Source: Scalesia atractyloides (Eukaryota; Streptophyta; Magnoliopsida; Asterales; Asteraceae). From it: a DNA stretch of 64,000 nt. The translations under genes and the position numbers were made by a program. The stretch spans positions 59,814,888 through 59,878,887 of the forward strand of contig CAMTDV010000013.1 of the NCBI GenBank assembly GCA_947069175.1, given 5' to 3'. The notes below the pieces were generated by a model. It was given only the letters and a program-made list of their open reading frames with translations. It was not told the DNA's origin and ran no database searches. Of the stretch, positions 47,059-59,446 are shown one piece after another (the first letter of the stretch is position 1; each line of letters begins with the position of its first letter).

Positions 47059-49951
47059 TGTAACGTCCCAAAACTCGAATTGTTTAATTCGCTAGTATGT
47101 GTCCATATTTTTTAAGTATGAAATAAAATAACTAGACTATTTAACCTAGTTAAATGTATGGTAAAAATTTTAAAGGAGGAAAGTAGTGTCAATTATGTTT
47201 TAGTAGTAAAACAAGAGGGACTAAAGGTGAAGATTTTGGGGGTGGAGTCTTAATTAAAAAGAATGTGCAGGAAGTTTAGTGTGTGTTCTTGTGTGATGTG
47301 TGTGTCGACATACATGAGAGAGAGAGAGGATGAGAACTCTCAAACAATCCTAACTACAAGAAATTGATGGTGAAATTGGAAGCTAATCTCTTGCATGAAC
47401 GAATAATTATCATCATCTCAACCTAACAAACACGTGGTAAGTTGTAATTTGAGATTTGATGATCTTGTATGAAGTGGGTTTATATTTAATCCATGAAATT
47501 GTATGAAATTAATTATGAATATGTGTTAGAATCACCGTATAGAACATGAACTATACAAGAATTTAAGTAATTTGATGATTTGGAAACCCACTTGTAGTAG
47601 TAAGGATGATGAGATGAATAATTATCCATGTTAAAATTCTTGCACAAATTTTAGGTATTATGTAGTATGTGATGTGTTCCTGTTATATAGATTGATTCTA
47701 GTATGGAATTGGTATGATGTTTACTTATGATGATGATGAATGAATGTAAGAAATAGGAATAAAAGCATGAATTAGTAGTACATTGTGCATTAAATGGTGT
47801 ATGCACACCAAGTGCTTGATGAAATGCCTAAATGACAATATTATGTGAAAATGATGCTAGTGGAGGATGAATATGTATAGAATGTAACAATTAGATTCAA
47901 TGATAGGTTAATATGGGAATTGCGCTTTGGGTGGAGGGATCACATGTTATTTGGTCTAGTGAAATAATTTTAGTAGAAAGCATGCTTTAGGAACTTGTAC
48001 TCCATGCTTCAGTGGGTGGTGCACTACATGGGTTAGACTAATTGCTAAGCGGTATCTTAGAAGGGAACGCGTACTAAATGTATAACATGAAGGCTACTAG
48101 TAAAGGGTGATAATAGAATTATGTTAAATTGGTTAACCTTGAATGTGGTTGTATGTGTATTGCATCTTTTGTATGAGATGTATATAGTATCACTAGTATA
48201 GTTTACTATGATGACACGGGTGTATGAGGTTAAGTTGAAGGTTAGATGATAGACTGCCGACTTCTGAAAGTCAGACTTGCAAAAGGAGTAAGCTTAGACT
48301 TTTTGTCAAAGTGTAATATTATAGAAAGTCGTATGGTATGTGTTATATGTAAGGACATGGTGCATTATATGTGTTGGAAAAGATGTGATTGTGAGTATAT
48401 GCCTTATGCTTGTTAGAATTGACTAACGAATATCAAATGTAAAATATAATTGATATGATCGTTACTATGTGCAATCATATATGCTAACAAGAATGTGGAT
48501 GCGATACATAAAAGTATAGGGATCATGTCAAGATGGATGGAAGCATGGAAGGCTACGAGTCAAAAAGGAGACAAGAAAGTAAGCACGAATGCGGACGCTC
48601 AAGTAAGTGATCTCCGCACCTACTTGTATTTATTTATGTGATAATATGTATATATTTGAATATTCAAAATCAAGGTGAACGTACAAATAGATGATAAACG
48701 TTAAGGTATGGTTTGTTGAAATGGTTGGTATGATGTTAGATCGGTAAAGCCTCAATATAGGGTAATCGAGTCATAACTTTTAGTCGAAAAAATTTTAAAC
48801 GAGAGTATGGGGATTTGGTAACTTTAAGGGAAGGTTTGAAAAGACGTAATAAAAGATAAGATATTAGAAAAAGGCGTGTTTGGACATCTCGGGGCCGACC
48901 TAATCGAACAAGAATCGAAACAGGTCAAAATAAGCTGCATACATGATACAGCAGTTGCCCACCGTAAGCTACGGTAGCTGGCCATAGCTTATGGCAGGTC
49001 GATGATGTTTATGCAGAAAAACACCACCGTAAGCTACGATAGGAGGACCATAGCTTACGGCAGGTTCGTTGATTCAAATAGTTGCTAGCGTGAGCTACGA
49101 CAGCTGGCCGTAGCTTACGGCATGACTGTTCTGTTTTTGCATAAGGTCCCCATCGTAAACTACGGTAGGAGAACCGTTGGTACTATACAAAAATTTTCCG
49201 ATTTCTAATATATTATTACGTCTTGAACTTCCGTATTCCCTAAGACTTATGCAAAGGCTCCAATAAACTTACGGAAAGTAGCATAACTGACAAAGGAGCC
49301 ATAACAACTTAAGTATGTCGCACGAATACGAATGTGTTATACGTGCGAAGAGACGGAACTCATTTATAAGTAAGTCTAGTATCGAATGATTATATGCATG
49401 AATAGGGGTGGTGTGTTAAATACGTTTGAGTGAACGAGATCGTACGTAGGCATGTATATTTAGAATTATAGTGGGTATAGGATGTATGAATTAGGATGTG
49501 AGATATGTGTATGAAATATGTATGTACGAACACGATTATGCAAAAGGGATACATTCGTGTTGTATTTAAATGGATGTACACAATTGGTTGGCGTTCTTTT
49601 TATGAAGATATGGTGCTTGAATATATTATGATTACAGGTTTGCTAACCATGTTATTATTGAGTATGTTTGAAGTGCAAGTTTATAAACGTCGGACTTTCG
49701 AAGAGTCGATACCGTATTGAAAGAATTGAAACTTGGAAGGATAATCGATTGAAATAACTTACGTAGTTATTTGTGTTATGGACATTTTAGCTTATACGAT
49801 ATTTTTATATTTGATCATCCCACTTACTAACGGGTTGGTTGTATGTGGTGATTGTAGGTTTCACCGATTTTAATCATTCATCACTGAGGACAAGCGAATG
49901 TAGATCGAGCTAAAAAGCAAGGATTGTACGGAAAGCATGATCTCATAGTTG

Positions 49952-50018
<67 letters not shown>

Positions 50019-50143
50019 CATTGACACATGTCATTTTATAAATGGACCTTCAAGTACGCCACATTATTTATAATGAAAAGAAATTTTTATGGTTCGTATG
50101 TCCGCTGCGTACTTTTTTGTTTAAAACGATTCAGGGTCTTACA
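47059..50143 (+). repeat. LARD 5' LTR
   Basis: 3,085 bp. It contains a cluster of CCGTAAGCTACGG-type palindromes (48960-49170). Near its end it has a long (ATT)n microsatellite (about 49948-50018), which is much shorter in the 3' LTR. Confidence 0.92.
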
Positions 50144-50739
50144 AGTTGGTATCAGAGCCCTGGTTTAAGTGAAATCAAGTACACATGGTATGTACTTGAA
50201 CTCCAACTTGCGTGCTCTTGTGATATAGACCGTACAATCCTAGACTCGATCAACCCTTGAAGGTAAAACTGAATAAAAACATGTATTTGTACTACACTTA
50301 TATGAAGGAACTAATTGTGTGGTATGTGTAAGGGTGAGCTTGGATAAAATAAGAAGGACGATCCAAGGATGCCATCTTGAATAGGCGTTAAAGCATGTGA
50401 TTGGACTATCGGATCCCAGGTACACAATTTTAATAAATAGTACCAGTATTAGGAGATGACCCGAGATAGGATTAATGATAAATGAATGCCGTCAATTTTG
50501 CTTTAGCGGGATCTAGATTGAAACACGGGGTTGGTTTTCAAGCGAAAGATAATGATATTGACTTGGTAAGGTCTTACAGATGATGCACGAACTGAAACCC
50601 ACATATACGAGCATAAGGTGATGATTACATGATAGCATGAGGCTAGTATGTGGATTGCGTACCTGGCCAGTACGCAAGAAGCATATGAAACTTGTGACGC
50701 CATGATAATCATTACAGGTACGTTTGGTAGGATTGGAAG

Positions 50740-51205
50740 GTAAGTGACCGTGCGAGTGAAAGAAGTTATAAGACTCTCAAGAAAACGAGGGTATTCTATA
50801 AGAATGAAAGGTTTAAATCCGTAGGTGAATACAAATTAAACACGTAAGAAAGGAATGTACGAATGAAAGCTTTGAATCCGTAAGTAAGTACGGATCAAAG
50901 TAAATAAAGAAGCTTTAAATTCGTAACTAAGTACGGTCAAACATACAAGAATGAAAGGTTTGAATCCACTGACGGATTCAAACATAAAAGAACGAAAAGT
51001 AATGAAAGGTTTGAATCCACTGACGGATTCAAACATAAAAGAATGAAAAGTAAGAATGAAAGGTTTGAATCCACTGATGGATTCAAACATAGAAGAACGA
51101 AAAGTATGAATGAAAGGTTTGAATCCATAGACGGATTCAAACATAAAAGAAAGCAAAGCATGAGTGAAAGATTAATATCTGTAGGCAAATACAGATCTAA
51201 TACAT
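50740..51205 (+). repeat. hairpin array in the LARD internal region
   Basis: Tandem units of 51-54 bases each contain an inverted repeat. Four near-identical units have GTTTGAATCC and GGATTCAAAC around a 6-base loop (50958-50983, 51009-51034, 51063-51088, 51117-51142). Diverged flanking units keep pairing: CTTTGAATCCGT with ACGGATCAAAG (50870-50900) and ATTAATATCTGT with ACAGATCTAAT (51171-51201). The linkers share AAAGAACGAAAAGTAATGAA-type sequence. No coding use is evident. Confidence 0.85.
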
Positions 51206-53396
51206 AAGAGTAATATGTAAGAATGAGAAGACAATTGAATTCTTAAGTAAGTAAGTAAGAACAAAACACGTGTATGATAGATTATAGGTGATTAATAAAA
51301 CATAAATAAGGATGTATTTATAGTTTAACTTCCTGAAATGTCAACGAAGTTGGGATGATTAATTATAAGGCAAGTAATTGTAAAATAGGATGAAGCGTTT
51401 GATGCACGAAGTAAGTATAACCCTTTGAGAATTTATTGTAGTCTTGAGAAAAGTTTAGTTGAAGGAAAGAAATACTAGATAAACTACATATTGTGCATGT
51501 TAACAAATAACACATGAGAATCAAAAATTTAATGACGGGCTAGGACCTGGATGAATGACTTAAGTAATTACAAGGAAGGAAAACTTTCTCATAAAATGCC
51601 AAAAAATGTGTTTTGAAAGTATGCTTGATTTAGAAAGAAGTACAAACATGTACTTCAATACATGTATGATAAGTAGAAATGCCAGTTTGACCTTGAAAAG
51701 TCAAACAACAAAAGTTGGCGAAATAATTAACAAAATGAAAGAATTGTATGTAGAAATGGTATGTGTGATATGATATAGCACATTAGAAATTTGTAAGAGA
51801 ATTGTAGGTGCTAAAATACCTAGTAGAATAAATATTTGAAAGGAATGTATCAATGGCAAGTATCGTTAAGAGTTGCTAACTTTGATGCTAGGCTTGTTGG
51901 CCATGTTCATCTAAATAAGACATTGTTGAAAAGATGCGCACAGGCGGAAGCTCAACAAATGAATGGATGCGATCAATCCAGGCATTTCATAAACTCACGA
52001 AGAATCAGGCCGATTCGGATCACAGACCATTGGTTATGCAATATAATCAAGGATAGTAAAATGTTTAGCTTGTGACTATGAGTAAGAATTGGTATATTGA
52101 ATGATTTGCTTAAATGAGCAATATAAGAAGGAAATTATGTCAGTAGGAGGATAACTCCAAAGTTTTGAAGTAAAAGTTTAGGGTATTGGTTAAACGTTCG
52201 CATGAAGCGCTCGCGAGACATACTCGCTTAGTAGGGTAAGTAGTGCGTGAAGGAGGCTCATTGTGTAGTGATATGAATGAGATAAGTTGAGGCTAACTTA
52301 AGGGTATGCATGGTATAAGTAACAATAGTAGCTGTAGAATGATGATTAATCCTTGTCAAGTACGAATAAGTAGAGTACTTGAACTTAAACCGAAAGCTCA
52401 CGCAAGTGTGTGTTCGTTCCAGGACGCGATGCAAGAAATTACGGGACTTCAAGGAATCATTTTGGAATGGAACGGGGCTAGAAAATGGATTTTTAAGCTG
52501 TTTGAGCTGAAACAGCGTCTGCAGACCAGAAAGGGCGTCAGCAACAGCCCCTCATGGCATCGGCGACGCCACTCCTAACTTCCGACGCATTAAACTACTG
52601 TCTACGCAAGTAATTCAGCGACGCTCAAATCTAGACCCCGTCAGCGACGCAGCCTACGGCCGTCGCCGACGCCATACCCTGAAGTACTTCGTTGATTTTG
52701 TTATTTTACTATGCCAAGGCTCTCAAACCCATTTCGGACCTTTGTTAAGCTTTAGAAAGGCACTATAATCCTAACGAAACAGTGGTTACAAGATGGTTAA
52801 CCTAAATATCAATAGTGAATGTATAAATAAATAGAAAGTTGCATGCATAGATGAAAGTATGTTTCGCTTGGTACTTCGAGAATGTTTGTGATAAGAATTA
52901 TGTGAACCCATAATTTATGGGAATGAAATGTTGAAAGTATACACTTGGAACAAATTCAATGAATAAAACGCTAGTGAAAATGTTTGCTAGGAACTAGCAT
53001 TATACAATGAAAAATGACACTAATAAGAGCTCTTGATCCGGTTTTAACCTTTATGTGATTATGGAAGTAATTATAAGGAATGATAATAATTGAATACCGT
53101 GGTAAGTTCATTAGGAATACTTGTATAACATGTAAAACTGAAGTATTAAGCATGATTTATGGAGTAAAAGTAAAAGTAATCAAATTGCTATTATCAAATA
53201 AATACATGAAAGTATTTTGCTTAATTCAAGAAGGTTGGGACAATACGGAAGACTAAGTTTATTCATGAATAAAACCTTTTGCCAAAGTCCTGAATGTATT
53301 CATGTTGCGGTATGCACTTTAAGTGAGTACAATGACAAGGTAGAATAGGAAAGCGGAGGGTTTCGGGGACGAGACCTCCTTTAAGGGGGGTAGACT
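51206..53396 (+). other. LARD internal non-coding sequence
   Basis: AT-rich DNA with only short frames and no retroelement motif. A patch near 52500-52680 is more GC-rich (CAGCGACGC motifs repeated). It ends at the polypurine tract. Confidence 0.6.
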
Positions 53397-56300
53397 TGTA
53401 ACGCCCAAAACTCGAATTGTTTAATTCGCTAGTATGTGTCCATATTTTTTAAGTATGAAATAAAATAACTAGACTATTTAACCTAGTTAAATGCATGGTA
53501 AAAACTTTAAAGGAGGAAAGTTGTGTCAATTATGTTTTAGTAGCAAACAAGAGGGACTAAAGGTGACGATTTTGGGGTGGAGTTTTAATTAAAAGAAAGT
53601 GCAGGAAGTTTAGTGTGTGTTCTTATGTGTGTGTGTGTGTCGACATACATGAGAGAGAGAGAGAGGATGAGAACTCTCAAACAACCCTAACTACAAGAAA
53701 TTGACTGTGAAATTGGAAGCTATCTCTTGCATGAATGAATAATTATCATCATCTCGACCTAACAAACATGTGGTAAGTTGTAATTTGAGATTTGATGATC
53801 TTGTATGAAGTGCATTTATGTTTAATCCATGAAATTGTATGAAATTAATTATGAATATGTGTTAGAATCACCATATAGAACATGAACTATACAAGATTTT
53901 AAGTAATTTGATGATTTGGGATAAAACCAACTTGTAGTGTAAGGATGATGAGATGAATAATTATTTATGTTCAAATTCTTGCATAAATTTTAGGTATTAT
54001 GTAGTATGTGATGTGTACCTGTTATATAGATTGATTATGGTATGGAATTTGTATGATGTTTTCTTGTGATGATGATGAATGAATGTAAGAAATAGGAATA
54101 AAAGCATGAATTAGTAGTACATTGTGCATTAAATGGTGTACGCACACCAAGTGCTTGATGAAATGCCTAAATGACAATATCATGTGAAAATGTATGCTAG
54201 TGGAGGATGAATATGTATAGAATGTAACAATTAGAATCAATGATAGGTTAGTATGGGAATTGCTTTGGGTGGAGGGATCACATGTTATTTGGTCTAGTGA
54301 AATAATTTTAGTAGAAAGCATGCTTTAGGAACTTGTACTCTATGCTTCAATGGGCGGTGCACTACATGGGTTAGAATAATTGCTAAGCGGTATCTTAGAA
54401 GGGAACGCGTACTAAATGTATAGCATGAAGGCTACTAGTAAAGGGTAATAAGAGAATTATGTTAAATTGGTTAACCTTGAATGTGGTTGTATGTGTATTG
54501 CATCTTGAGTATGAGATGTATAAAGTGTCATTAGTATAGTTTACTATGATAACACGGGTGTATGAGGTTAAGTTGAAGGTTCAGATGATAGACCGCCGAC
54601 TTCTAAAAGTCGGACTTGCAAAAGGAGTAAACTTAGACTTTTTGTCAAAGTGTAATATTATAGAAAGTCGTATGGTATGTGTTATGTGTAAGGACATGGT
54701 GAATTATATGTGTTGGAAAAGATGTGATTGTGAGTATATGCCTTGTGCTTGTTAGAATTGACTAACGAAAATCAAATGTAAAATATAATTGATATGATCG
54801 TTACAATGTGCAATCAAGTATGCTAACAAGAATGTGGATGCGATGACATGAATGTATAGGGACCATGTTAATATGGATGGAAGCATGGAAGGCTGCGGGT
54901 CAAAAAGGAGACAAGAAAGTAAGCACGAATGCGGACGCTCAAGTAAGTGATCTCCGTACCCACTTGTATTTATTTACGTGATAATATGTATATATTTGAA
55001 TATTCGAAATCAAGGTGGAACATACAAATAAATGATAAATGTTAAGGTATGATTTGTTTAAATGGTTGGTATGATGTTAAACCGGTAAAGCCTCAATATA
55101 GGGGTAACCGAGTCATAACTTTTAGTCGAAAGAATTTTAAACGAGAGTATGGGGATTCGGTAATGTTAGGGAAGGTTTGAAAAGACGTAATAAAAGATAA
55201 GATATTAGAAAAAGGCGTGTTTGGAAGTCTCTGGGCCGATCTAATCGAACAATACTCGAAACAGGTCAAAATAAGTTGCATACATGACACAACAGCTGCC
55301 CACCGTAAGCTACGGTAGCTGGCCGTAGCTTATGTCAGGATGATGATGTTTATGCAGAAAAACACCACCGTAAGCTACGGTAGGAGGACGGTAGCTTACG
55401 ACGTGTTCGTTGATTCAAATTGTTGCTATCCGTAAGCTACGGCATGAGTGTTCTGTTTTTGCATAAGGTCCCCATCGTAAACTAAGGTAGGAGAACCATT
55501 GGTACTAAACACAAATTTTCTGATATCTGATATATTATTACGTCTTGAACTTCCGTATTCCCTAAGACTTATGCAAAGGCTCCGATAAACTTCCGGAAAG
55601 TAGCATAACCTACAAAGGAGCCAAACAACTTAAGTATGTCGCACGAATACGAATGTGTTATACGTGCAAAGAGACGGAACTTGTTTATAAGTAAGTCTAG
55701 TATCGAATGATTATATGCATGAATAGGGATGGTGTGTTAAATACGTTTGAGTGAACGAGATCGTACGTAGGCATGTATATTTAGAATTATAGTGGGTATA
55801 GGATGTATGAATTAGGATGTGAGATATGTGTATGAAATATGTATGTATGAACACGAATATGCAAAAGGGATACATTCGTGTTGTAGTTAAAGGGATGTAC
55901 ACAATTGGTTGGCGTTCTTTTTACGAAGATATGGTGCTTGAATATACCGTGATTACAGGTTTACTAACCATATTATTATTTAGTATGTTTGGAAGTGCAG
56001 GTTTATAAACGTCGGACTTTCGAAGAGTCGATACCATATTGAAAATATTGAAACTTTGAAGGATAATCGATTGAAATAACTTACGTAGTTAGAATGTGTT
56101 ATGGACATTTTAGCTTATACGATATTTTTATATTTGATCGTCACCACTTACTAACGGGTTGGTTGTATGTGGTGATTGTAGGTTTCACCGATTTTAATCA
56201 TTCATCACTGAGGACAAGCGGATGTAGATCGAGCTAAAAAGCAAGGATTGTACGGAAAGCATGATCTCATAGTTGTCATTATTATTATTATTATCATTGA

Positions 56301-56418
56301 AACATGTCATTTTATAAATGGACCTTCAAGTACGTCACGTTATTTATAATGAAAGAAATTTTTATGGTTCGTATGTCCGCTGCGTACTTTTTTGTTTAAA
56401 ACGATTCAGGGTTTAACA
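53397..56418 (+). repeat. LARD 3' LTR
   Basis: 3,022 bp, highly similar to the 5' LTR along its length. The palindrome cluster is at 55298-55445. The ATT microsatellite is reduced to a few units (about 56278-56295). Confidence 0.92.
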
Positions 56419-56423
56419 TTTTT

Positions 56424-57470
56424 ATCATGTTGTGGTAATATTTACAAAAATTGCAATGGCCGCCACTCAAGCTAGACTGTTAGAATGTTGTGCCCGTGAG
56501 TCCCACGTCTAGACATACCCCCGCGATCAAGGTATGCGCAAAGATTCCTCATAGCGGGTGAGTATATTGACTTCATTCGTTTTGTTTTTCAACCATAGAC
56601 AATTGATAATCAGGTCAGTACTTTCGTACAGGAGAGGGACCAATGTCTAAGGAGGGCAAAGACAAATGCCACAGACAGTATGTTTTATGCATTTGAATGA
56701 CTCTTTATGAGAGCTTCTTCTGTGTAAGGTTTTGGGCACATTGGCTCTTTTGAAAAGATATCATAATCGTGTGTAGGTTAGTATATATCTGGATGCAGCA
56801 GAAGTGCAATTATGATATCCCCAAATGATTAGTAATATAAAGACCCGAAGTCTCAGACTTTGGCAATCTATCAACACAAGATTTAAGACCATTAAGCCAT
56901 ATGCCGCAACCTATTACCCACAAGTTGCACAACATTGTGGGTATCCAAAATTCTTGTGTAAGCATTAACTTTTGTAGCATAATCGCAGTTTACTCGATAG
57001 TATTGCTGAATCTACTGACACATCGTTGCTTGGCTCCCCGATTTTCCTTATCAGTATGTCGATTTTCTTTTCTTTTTCTGTTTCAAAAACAGACAAAGTG
57101 TCAGCAGTTTTCTATCATTTGTTAAGCAAGTGTCAACCGGAGGATCAAAACTTTAAGAATGCTCATTTTTTGGAAATCTTCCCCCCTAAAACTTTATTTT
57201 CGAATGTCCATTGCTAAAAATGAAAATTTAAAATTAAACAAAATATCTTTTTGATGGGCACAATTTTAAGATACTGTTTATTTAGGAAAGTGATATTATA
57301 TATGTAATATATTATATATATATGTATGTATGTGTATGTATATATATATGTGTGATATATATATATGTGTATTATATTATATATATATATAAAAGATATA
57401 GTATGTACAACTAGTTATAACCGCAAAGTTCATTTCCACTCAAGGAAATTGATCATTTCCAACTAGGTTA
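56424..57470 (-). mobile_element. 3' untranslated remnant of SIRE-B
   Basis: Its layout resembles the region downstream of RNase H in SIRE-A, with diverged counterparts of its TCTCAGAC/CTATCAA/CATATGCC blocks. A polypurine tract appears on the minus strand at 57180-57190. A (TA)n-rich microsatellite lies at about 57296-57400. There is no ORF and no LTR end. Confidence 0.4.
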
Positions 57471-59446
57471 CCTACTTGTTGAAACGAGTCTTGTCAAAGG
57501 CTTTTGTGAAGATCAGACACGTAATATGCTCATTAGATTTTGCATTTTTCATACTGAGAACGTATGTGTTGTTTTGACGAGGAGCTATGAGCATAATCAT
57601 TCCGACGGGAACGGAGTATTCGGGCTTGAGGAATAGACATTCCACGTCGTTGAACAGCACTGACGTTCCTTTTTTCACAGACTTGTGACACGCTCATGAG
57701 ATTGTAACTTTTGGTACATAATTGATGTTCTTTAATTTAAGTGCTTCAGATACGACGTCTCCCATTCCAATAATTTCCCTCCCTTTTCATCTCTGGCAAA
57801 AGATACTAAATCGCCATCAATGACTCGAAAGTTCTTCAGGAGTTCCTTCAAACCGGTCATATGCCCTGAGCATCCACTATCCACGTGCCAAATGTATTTC
57901 ATGAGCATTTGAAGCCATTTTTGCAATTTATTCTATTATACAACAACAAAAAAAATATGTACAAGTTAGTTTGTTTTCGGAATCCAATCTTGTTTCAAGT
58001 TTAATCTATTGTGATTTTGAACAACAATATTTTCTTTTCTTTTCCAAAAACATTGTGAATTAACTATGCATTTGACTGATTTTCTAAAGTTACCAATTTG
58101 CTCGGTGAAACTTTTGACAAGATGTTGTTTAAGTTTAGAAAATTTCTTGCTCTTGCAATGTTTCAAATTATGTCCTAAATGACCACATCGAAAGCATTTC
58201 TTGCAATTTGCTCTTTTCTTATTGGAGGACGTCGCGTGTGAAGATGATGTATGTGATCAAAGTTTAGAGCCGCTTGAAGCGTTATCTGATGATGTAGCAT
58301 AGCTCGAACTTCTGACTTTCTTCACTTTCTTGTCAAGACGATTTTCATCCTTAATACAGTCTTCATCGATCTCGCTGTCTGATGACGAAGCTGATTCTTG
58401 ATTTTCACTTAAATCGTTAGATTCCTGATCTTCGCTTGACGTTTCTTCACCACTTTCTGAAGTTGTTGTGCTCAAGTCTTCACTGTTGCTGACTTACATT
58501 GATTCTTCATCAGACTCTGATGTGCCTGTACATGATGGAACAAACTTGGGAATTTCCTCTGTGAGGAACTTCTCAAATCTGTTTTTCTTTAATTCTGGAA
58601 CAATACAGGAGATTCAAGCATAACATTTTCATCATTAAGAGCATAATTTAGGTCATGACTTTCAACCACTGTATTTATGTGGTTGTGAATCTTAAATGTA
58701 GGCACATGGCCATTATAGTCATCCTGAATATTAAATTTAGGCACGCAACCATTACAGTCATCCATCCTAGTCAAACTATTACAGTTATCCCAAATAGAAG
58801 TACTGTTTTTTTTGTTATAGTTCCAAGCAAACCAGTTGACAGTGGAATAACTGTTGCCTGAGCATCCAATTCCTATTTTCGATCCTCCACAGTCATCATC
58901 CTCATCGCACACATCTTCTTTACACTTAAACATATTTGCATTACTTTTAGAAATGTTAGTATCATTTTCATTTTTGTAAAAGATATTTTGAGCAAATAGA
59001 TCATGTTTATCAATTAAGTCATTATTAGGATGAGGTGATGGCACAGGTACATAGTTTTTGCTGTGCGGAGGAGGAAAGATTTTTCTTTCATTTTCGAGCT
59101 TATCCTTGTATCCAATCCCATCCTTCACGAATGTCGGTCGTTGGCAATTTTCAATATCAGTCAGTGCCTTTTGACTAACTTTTCATTTATCAATTGTGAT
59201 TTGCAGTTTATAATTTTCATTTTGAGATTTTTCTAATCTTTCAGTTAGATCATTAATGATAAAATCTTTTCTAAAAACGAATTCTTTTAAAGTCTGCATC
59301 TCAGCCTAAGTTGAGTTCAACTTTCTCTGATATGCAGCTTCGTTTCCCTTCAGTTCTTTGTTAAATTTTAAAACCTTTTCTTTTTCTCTAATCAGGTCAC
59401 GGTTGAGTGATTTGTAGTGTGCCACGATGTTCAAACATGGTTGGGA

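Larger units (their letters stand above)
47059..56418 (+). mobile_element. LARD: 9.4-kb non-coding LTR retrotransposon
   Basis: The 5' LTR is 47059-50143 and the 3' LTR is 53397-56418. Both open TGTAACG and end in ACA. A perfect 5-bp duplication TTTTT (47054-47058 and 56419-56423) flanks the element. The Met-tRNA primer site TGGTATCAGAGCC lies at 50147-50159, and the polypurine tract AAGGGGGG at 53383-53390 sits just before the 3' LTR. The internal region (50144-53396) has no gag or pol motif in any frame. TTTCGGGGACGA before the tract resembles the 3' end of chromovirus gypsy elements, so an autonomous gypsy partner is likely. This is the large-retrotransposon-derivative pattern. Confidence 0.92.

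Noticed and set aside
49390..49720. Frames at 49390-49720 and the matching ones at 55711-56008
   Set aside because: Both lie in the LARD LTRs and appear only because the LTR is duplicated. There are no motifs, and lengths change between copies.
50958..51142. CRISPR-like array
   Set aside because: Regular 51-54-base spacing, but the 'spacers' are near-identical linkers, the unit contains a hairpin of a plant retroelement, and there are no cas genes.
50836..51188. Minus-strand frames with repeated FMFESVSGFKPFI-type units
   Set aside because: Translation of the hairpin array. Both overlapping frames are open only because the repeat lacks stops, and the unit length is not constant in codons.
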